Below, in pieces: positions 17,105-21,020 of a stretch of DNA of 21,020 nucleotides. The stretch comes from a candidate division FCPU426 bacterium. Lineage in GTDB: Bacteria > Oederibacteriota > PGYV01 > Palsa-1178. Position 1 is the first letter of the stretch; each line of letters begins with the position of its first letter. Location: assembly GCA_003167475.1 (NCBI GenBank), contig PMTB01000082.1, positions 1-21,020 on the forward strand. Reading direction: 5' to 3'. The notes under the pieces were generated by a model, which worked only from the letters and a program-made list of their open reading frames with translations, did no database searches and was not told where the DNA came from. The translations under genes were made by a program, and so were the position numbers.

Positions 17105-17997
17105 AACTGCCAAAAGGTTTCCATTTGTACGTCAGGGACAAAATGAACTTTATCATGTGCGATGCCATCAACGATATCCCGGGTTTTCTCCAGGTTTTTA
17201 CCACGCGCAAAGGCGGCGGGAGCCTTTATAATTTCAGTTCGCTTAATACGGGCGTTCATACCGACGACGATATAAAGACGGTGAAAAACAACATAAAACG
17301 CATTGAGAAAGCGCTTGACGTGAAATACACGAGCGCAGCCAACCAGGTGCATGGGGATCATGTCGTGGTATTGCAGCCGTCTGGTGGAAAAAAATGGTTG
17401 AAGGGCCGCGATATAGTGGGTTTAAAAAACATCATAAGTACCGACGCGGACGGGATAATTTCCAGCTCCCCCGGCATTGCCGCAGGAGTAAGGCTTGCGG
17501 ACTGCGTGGGAACGGTGATAGCGGACCCCGGCAATAAAGTGATCGCCTCCGTGCATTCGGGATGGAAAGGCATAGCGGCCGGTATTCCCGTAAAAGCAAT
17601 AAAAAAAATGAAAAAATATTTCGGGTCAAACCCCGCTGACCTTATAGCCGCGGTTTCCCCTGCCATAGGACCGTGCTGCTATGAGGTGGGCGCCGAACTC
17701 TATAATCAATTGCATAAACAGCCTGTTTTTAGTAACATATTTAAAAGAAGGAAAGGCCGTATATATATGGACCTGTGGGCGGGCGTAAAAAACCTGCTGT
17801 TGGAGGCCGGGCTGAAGAAAAAGAATATTCATGTGTGCAACATATGCACCTTTGACAATCCAAAATACTTTTATTCCCACAGGAGGGATAAAGGCAGGAC
17901 GGGAAGGCATATGGCGATAGGGGCGGTTGTTCAAGTTGTCAAGCCAAAAGCCAAAAGACAAAAGTTAAGTAAGGCGAAAAAAATAAAGCAAGTGTAA
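17101..17997 (+). CDS. pgeF: Peptidoglycan editing factor PgeF (YfiH/DUF152, multicopper-oxidase-like fold)
   Basis: The family was long annotated as laccase-like. Known work shows E. coli YfiH removes L-Ser misplaced on UDP-MurNAc, and other members act on purine nucleosides. It has 298 residues. The metal-site residues are His84 in NQVHGDHV, Cys135 in RLADCV and His152 in VHSGWKG, with the family spacing. Also present are FTTRKGGGS, LNTGVHTDDD, SPAIGPCCYEVG and the terminal SHRRDKGRTGRHMA. It overlaps the amidase stop by ATGA, and lies in a wall-synthesis neighbourhood, which supports the editing role. The last 18 residues, very rich in Lys, are encoded by the left part of an inverted repeat starting exactly at 17941 and are not family sequence. 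Confidence 0.92.
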   Translation: MKLPKGFHLYVRDKMNFIMCDAINDIPGFLQVFTTRKGGGSLYNFSSLNTGVHTDDDIKTVKNNIKRIEKALDVKYTSAANQVHGDHVVVLQPSGGKKWLKGRDIVGLKNIISTDADGIISSSPGIAAGVRLADCVGTVIADPGNKVIASVHSGWKGIAAGIPVKAIKKMKKYFGSNPADLIAAVSPAIGPCCYEVGAELYNQLHKQPVFSNIFKRRKGRIYMDLWAGVKNLLLEAGLKKKNIHVCNICTFDNPKYFYSHRRDKGRTGRHMAIGAVVQVVKPKAKRQKLSKAKKIKQV

Positions 17998-18110
17998 GGC
18001 AAGTAAGGCGCAAGGCAAAACTGCAGAAACGGTTTGTTCTTTCCGACTTTGTTTAACTTGATTTAACTTGCACTTGTTTTACTTAACTTTTGTCTTTTGG
18101 CTTTTGGCTT
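17941..18110 (+). repeat. Long inverted repeat, 32-base perfect arms, spanning the end of pgeF
   Basis: The arm at 17941-17972 is the exact reverse complement of 18079-18110, with 106 bases between. With G-U pairs the stem extends further in RNA, and CAAGTG (17989-17994) also pairs with CACTTG (18071-18076). The left arm is built of 7-base units (GCCAAAA, GCCAAAA, GACAAAA) followed by several AAGGC units. The right side shows TTAACTT units. The pgeF stop codon is between the arms. An RNA from this region would fold into a long hairpin before the DUF116 gene, which could stop, pause or process the transcript. Origin unknown. Confidence 0.9.
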
Positions 18111-18130
18111 AAAAACTTAAACTTAATCGC

Positions 18131-18137
18131 AGAAAGG
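18131..18137 (+). promoter_or_regulatory. Ribosome binding site deciding the DUF116 gene start
   Basis: AGAAAGG lies 6 bases before the ATG at 18144. In-frame starts further upstream fall inside the inverted repeat. Confidence 0.55.
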
Positions 18138-18143
18138 CCCACA

Positions 18144-18950
18144 ATGCCGCATAACGAACATGGACTATCAGACGAAGTTAAGGACAACATCGACCGCAAG
18201 CTCGGGGATGAGTGGAGCGAATGGGTCGGGGATCTTTCTAAATACGAGAAAGAGATAAAGGAAGGCAAGACTACATTCCTTTTGTTTTATTTCGTATCCC
18301 TTTTTGTATTGACCCTGGTCGTTATGTGCGGATATTACCTTATATCGCCAAGACTTGCGCAGTTTCACCCAATGGCCGATACCTTTTTATTCGGGGGTAT
18401 CATCGCCGTATGCGCTTTTTTTTATCTATACTCATTCCTCCTTCTGCTGACGCTCGCGACCGGGGTTAACTTCGTATTTGCCTCCAAAAAAGAAGGACTT
18501 CACATCGAGTGGATATACCCGGTTGTGTATAAGATAGCCTCGATGTTTAAAATATCAAAGGACAGGATAGGCCACTCGCTTGTTAAAGTCAATAACGCTC
18601 TTATATATACCACTAAAAAGCAATTTCAGGCTTCCAATCTGCTTGTGCTTTTGCCGCGCTGCCTCGATAAGGACACGCGTACCAAAGTGGTTGGGATAAC
18701 GGGGAAGTACGGGTGCACGGTATTCACCGCGACCGGAGGGTCTTCCGCAAGGCAGATGCTTAAAAAAGTAAGGCCGGACGCCATCATAGGGGTGGCCTGC
18801 GAGAGGGACCTGGTGGCCGGTATGACAGACTCGCCGCATCACGTACCGGTCCTGGCAATAGCCAATAAAAGGCCGAACGGCCCGTGCAAAGATACGGTCA
18901 TAGACGTGGAAGAATTTGAAAAAGCCGTAAGGTTCCTGTTAAAAAAATAA
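18144..18950 (+). CDS. Membrane-anchored DUF116 family protein
   Basis: Function unknown. It has 268 residues: an acidic soluble N-terminus, membrane helices at about 45-66 and 82-107, and then a cytoplasmic or periplasmic DUF116 domain. The domain shows LLVLLPRCLD near 166, YGCTVFTATGGSSAR near 189, GVACERDLVAGM near 216 and RPNGPCKDT near 243. The Cys residues at 173, 191, 219 and 248 are at family positions. Many DUF116 proteins have a Cys-rich segment between the LP(H/R)CL and ATGG parts. Here that segment is short (about 17 residues) and has no Cys cluster, so any metal centre is probably altered or absent. It follows the inverted repeat and converges on the next gene with a 4-base gap. 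Confidence 0.8.
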   Translation: MPHNEHGLSDEVKDNIDRKLGDEWSEWVGDLSKYEKEIKEGKTTFLLFYFVSLFVLTLVVMCGYYLISPRLAQFHPMADTFLFGGIIAVCAFFYLYSFLLLLTLATGVNFVFASKKEGLHIEWIYPVVYKIASMFKISKDRIGHSLVKVNNALIYTTKKQFQASNLLVLLPRCLDKDTRTKVVGITGKYGCTVFTATGGSSARQMLKKVRPDAIIGVACERDLVAGMTDSPHHVPVLAIANKRPNGPCKDTVIDVEEFEKAVRFLLKK

Positions 18951-18954
18951 CTTT

Positions 18955-19548
18955 TTAATAATAATATTTCACACCCAGTTTCAATATCGGCACCGGATTA
19001 TTCAGGCTGACATCCGAGTCCGGATCCGGCTTGGCTGTGTATGTGAAAATAAGGACCGTAGTCTCTATATATATCTTTATATTGTCCGTCACGGCGGATA
19101 TAAGCCCGATGCTGGGGTTACCAAATCCGAGTATTATTGAACTGTCCTCGTCCACCGCACCGCTCACTCCCAGCCCGGCGTATAAAAAATCATTGAAAAG
19201 GTAATACGCGTTGAATTGCACCAGCGCCATGCCGGATTTCCCGAAAAAAATACCGCCGGCAAAAACAGTGAAGGATATATTCGGGTTTATTATCCTGGAA
19301 TATGAAAGGCCCGGGATGACCTTGCTGACCATGCCGATCTCTATGCCAAGGGCGTTGTTTAAGGGTATGGGCCTGGGGTTATAAGGCGACTCCCTCACAG
19401 CCTCAAATGACCCGCTGGTAAACGTGCGCCCCAGGGCGTCCACAGTCGCGGCCGGGGTGTTCGAGTTTGCCTCGGCAGCGTCTTCGGCGATTATAAATGA
19501 TGAAACAAGCAAAATTGCCATGATTCCCAAAACCATTTTTTTGACCAT
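18955..19548 (-). CDS. Small exported protein, probable outer-membrane beta-barrel
   Basis: No family recognised with certainty. It has 197 residues. A signal peptide (residues 1 to about 21, ending SSFIIA) is followed by a short Ala/Asn/Thr-rich stretch. Alternating hydrophobic segments then look like membrane beta strands, with Gly and aromatic residues and an aromatic end, VKYYY, as in many outer-membrane proteins. The length would suit an eight-strand barrel. The start ATG has AGGGGTG 5 bases upstream on the minus strand (19554-19560), and a near-consensus promoter lies beyond it. It is the only minus-strand gene in the window. Assignment as a barrel is inference from pattern and composition. 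Confidence 0.72.
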   Translation of the reverse strand: MVKKMVLGIMAILLVSSFIIAEDAAEANSNTPAATVDALGRTFTSGSFEAVRESPYNPRPIPLNNALGIEIGMVSKVIPGLSYSRIINPNISFTVFAGGIFFGKSGMALVQFNAYYLFNDFLYAGLGVSGAVDEDSSIILGFGNPSIGLISAVTDNIKIYIETTVLIFTYTAKPDPDSDVSLNNPVPILKLGVKYYY

Positions 19549-19569
19549 TCAAGCACCCCTGTTTTTTTT

Positions 19570-19601
19570 ATTATAATAATACCAAATTGGCACAATGTCA
19601 A
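19570..19601 (-). promoter_or_regulatory. Near-consensus sigma-70-type promoter of the exported barrel-like protein
   Basis: On the minus strand TTGACA (19596-19601) is followed after 17 bases by TATTAT (19573-19578), with an overlapping TATAAT (19570-19575) at 20 bases. The nine-base palindrome CCAAATTGG (19582-19590) lies in the spacer and could be an operator. The start codon is about 25 bases downstream of the -10 box. Confidence 0.75.
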
Positions 19602-19644
19602 GCGCGTCCTAAAACCGTGCGGTTGCAGGCTTTCATTTCGAGGC

Positions 19645-19830
19645 TGTCATTGCGAGGAGCCGACCTTGATCCATGGCGACGAAGCAATCTCAGTTCCACC
19701 GATAAGCACTTTTAATAAATATGGGTAAAATCCAGGGCCTGCAAAAGTACAGAGATTGTCCGCTCGCCGTGCTCGGGACTTGATAAGACATGGCGCTTCG
19801 TCGCTGGAAGTCTCGCTCCTCGCAATGACA
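19645..19830 (+). repeat. 186-base element with 16-base terminal inverted repeats, copy 2
   Basis: It has the same perfect 16-base ends as the copy at 15691 (19645-19660 and 19815-19830), the inner GCGACGAAGC/GCTTCGTCGC pair, and the internal blocks AGCAATCTCAGTTCCACCGA and CAAAAGTACAGAGATT. The sequence between these blocks differs completely from copy 1. Conservation therefore follows the paired segments and a few fixed blocks, as expected for a structured or protein-bound element. Confidence 0.9.
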
Positions 19831-19868
19831 AACAAGCGGACAGTGACGGACCATACGCAATTTCATAA

Positions 19869-19896
19869 TTACCATTTTCCCGTTATATGCTATAAT
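19869..19896 (+). promoter_or_regulatory. Candidate promoter giving a leaderless transcript
   Basis: TATAAT at 19891-19896 is a perfect -10 box, with a weaker -35-like TTACCA at 19869-19874 (16-base spacing). The -10 ends only 6 bases before the ATG at 19903, so transcription would begin at or beside the start codon. Confidence 0.5.
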
Positions 19897-19902
19897 CCAA
19901 TC

Positions 19903-20832
19903 ATGTTTAAAAAAATAGTTTTTATCATATCAATCCTGCTTTTCACCGCGGGACTCAGAGCTTGGAAATGCGAAGGCTGCCCTGACAGCTATAAATACGG
20001 CTATGACGTCTACAGCAACAGGAACTACCTGCCGGATATGGCGGGGAGGCTTGAGTCGGCGCACGGCATAACCACCTACATTAAGATCGAAAAAATAAAG
20101 GGCGATTACGACATGCGCGGCGTTGCGTACGCATGTCTGACCACAGCAGCGGCCGCGCGGGACGGGAAGGGCGTCATCGTGATATACCTCAATGACTTAA
20201 GGAAAAAAGGCGTGATACTTGTCAGCGACGATTTAAAGGCGGTATTTCCCGAAAAATATGTGGAAGCGCTCCAGGAGGATATCCTTAATAATTTGCAGGG
20301 TAAGTGGTACTTAAGGCAGGTCACGCTCCTGGCAAAGATCACCGGCTCCTTTGTGTATATGCTTGAAAAAAACACCATGACAAGGCAGCAGCTTGATGAG
20401 CAGCGGGCCAGGATGATAGTGGTGGACGACCCCGTCTATGCCATTTCATTGCTGCCCATAATCAGCGATATTATCGGGCTTTTCTACATGGAACCTTTTA
20501 CTTTCCTGTTTTATTACCCTTTTGTCATGTACTTCCTGATAGTCAGGTGGTTCGGGATGAAATTCGGCCACACCGGGCTACTGGCGTCAAACGCGGCATG
20601 GCTGGCAATGATGATATTTACAGGCGTATTGATAGTGAACAGGCTGAACATATATTTTCCCGATTATGTCGGGATATTCACCATCATAGCCGGTTTTAAC
20701 ATCCCGTTATATTCGGCCCTTTTCGCGCTGAACAGGAACGAGATACTTTACGCCGCGCAAAATTACCTCACGGATGTAACAGGCGGGTTTGACGCGGCAA
20801 ACAGTTTTGAGGGGAAAAAATGGGGAAAATAA
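19903..20832 (+). CDS. Exported membrane protein of unknown function, possible TPM-like domain
   Basis: Not recognised with certainty. It has 309 residues. A signal peptide (1 to about 20) fixes the start at ATG 19903. A CEGC motif (Cys23, Cys26) stands right after the predicted cleavage site. The region of about residues 45-150 mixes alpha and beta elements (GKGVIVIYLND, KKGVILVSDD) and loosely recalls TPM/YgcG-type domains. It is followed by three hydrophobic segments at about 181-215, 226-246 and 255-276, and a polar tail. No Shine-Dalgarno sequence precedes the ATG, and a TATAAT sits 6 bases upstream, so leaderless translation is likely. The next gene overlaps it by 13 bases, suggesting a functional pair. 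Confidence 0.72.
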   Translation: MFKKIVFIISILLFTAGLRAWKCEGCPDSYKYGYDVYSNRNYLPDMAGRLESAHGITTYIKIEKIKGDYDMRGVAYACLTTAAAARDGKGVIVIYLNDLRKKGVILVSDDLKAVFPEKYVEALQEDILNNLQGKWYLRQVTLLAKITGSFVYMLEKNTMTRQQLDEQRARMIVVDDPVYAISLLPIISDIIGLFYMEPFTFLFYYPFVMYFLIVRWFGMKFGHTGLLASNAAWLAMMIFTGVLIVNRLNIYFPDYVGIFTIIAGFNIPLYSALFALNRNEILYAAQNYLTDVTGGFDAANSFEGKKWGK

Positions 20833-21020
20833 CGGTAGCGGCTTTTGTCCTTATTGTTCTTGCCCCTTTTGCGGCTCCGGCACAGGATAAATACTTGTTA
20901 AACGCAAAGCAGCCGATATATCCTTCAAACCCTGCCGAAATAAACCCGGGATGCAATAAATGCGACTGGGACATAATTTCCACGGGTCCAGGCTGGGGAA
21001 CCGCGCAAAAGCATATCAAA
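20820..21020 (+). CDS. Exported protein of unknown function, 3' end beyond the window
   Basis: The first 67 codons of a gene running off the right edge. The ATG at 20820 overlaps the preceding gene by 13 bases and has GAGGGG about 5 bases upstream. Residues 1 to about 22 form a clear signal peptide (hydrophobic AAFVLIVLAPFAA, ending APAQ). The mature part has CNKC at 45-48 in a Pro/Gly-rich setting. This recalls the CEGC near the start of the upstream protein and may indicate related disulfide or metal sites. Nothing more can be said from the fragment. Confidence 0.7.
   Translation, partial: MGKITVAAFVLIVLAPFAAPAQDKYLLNAKQPIYPSNPAEINPGCNKCDWDIISTGPGWGTAQKHIK

Larger units (their letters stand above)
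19549..19902. other. Intergenic region between divergent genes
   Basis: This 354-base stretch has no credible gene. From left to right it holds the ribosome site and promoter of the minus-strand gene, then about 45 bases ending in TTTCATTTCGAGG (19631-19643), which resembles a decayed end of the adjoining repeat. The second terminal-inverted-repeat element follows (19645-19830), then the likely promoter of the gene at 19903. Confidence 0.7.

Noticed and set aside
17941..18110. CRISPR array or tandem repeat array
   Set aside because: The repeated units are short, irregular and arranged as an inverted pair without equal spacers, so it is not a CRISPR.
18938..18958. Terminator between the convergent genes (TTAAAAA/TTTTTAA)
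   Set aside because: The stem is only seven A-T pairs with no G-C pair, too weak to call an intrinsic terminator in either direction.
19647..19835. Small minus-strand frames within the second repeat copy
   Set aside because: Such frames are the known by-product of TGTCATTGCGAGGAGC-type repeats and have no start context or conservation argument.
19756..19902. Longer start for the exported protein at 19903
   Set aside because: The added 49 residues come from the second repeat copy and precede a clear signal peptide.

Overview
The window is about 21 kb of bacterial chromosome with roughly balanced base composition. It is dominated by a long, nearly gapless division and cell wall (dcw) cluster on the + strand. 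The organism looks like a Gram-negative (diderm) bacterium. MurE carries the DNPR signature of meso-diaminopimelate-adding enzymes, and a small exported barrel-like protein with an aromatic C-terminus lies downstream. Ile ATA and Arg AGG codons are used heavily, FtsZ, FtsQ and MurB depart from textbook forms, and the dispersed repeats are unlike those of well-studied enterics. This suggests a less-studied lineage, for example one of the candidate phyla around Elusimicrobiota, Omnitrophota or Goldbacteria. That placement is inference from general impression and has low confidence.

Layout: positions 1-11517 encode ftsI (5' end missing), murE, murF, mraY, murD, ftsW, murG, murC and murB. After a 139-base gap come ddl, ftsQ, ftsA and ftsZ (11657-15647). 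Most joints are 4-base ATGA-type overlaps or gaps under 30 bases, so the set reads as one or two translationally coupled operons. Together the genes build lipid II: MurB, MurC, MurD, MurE, MurF and Ddl make the UDP-MurNAc-pentapeptide, MraY and MurG make the lipid-linked forms, and FtsW with FtsI polymerise and cross-link septal peptidoglycan. FtsQ, FtsA and FtsZ belong to the division machine. mraZ, mraW and ftsL, if present, would lie left of the window.

Positions 15648-18143 hold a 161-base element with perfect 16-base terminal inverted repeats, an exported N-acetylmuramoyl-L-alanine amidase, and an overlapping pgeF (peptidoglycan precursor editing). The last 18 codons of pgeF lie in the left arm of a perfect 32-base inverted repeat. 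A membrane-anchored DUF116 protein follows (18144-18950).

Positions 18951-21020 are an accessory-looking end. They hold a convergent small exported protein with a near-consensus promoter, a second 186-base copy of the terminal-inverted-repeat element, and two overlapping genes for exported proteins of unknown function. Each of these two has a CxxC motif near the mature N-terminus. The first appears to be read from a leaderless transcript, and the second runs off the right edge. No rRNA, tRNA, CRISPR array, transposase or phage gene was seen. Most of the window is ordinary. The points worth checking are the POTRA-less FtsQ, the divergent FtsZ and MurB, the repeats, and the unknown exported gene pair.
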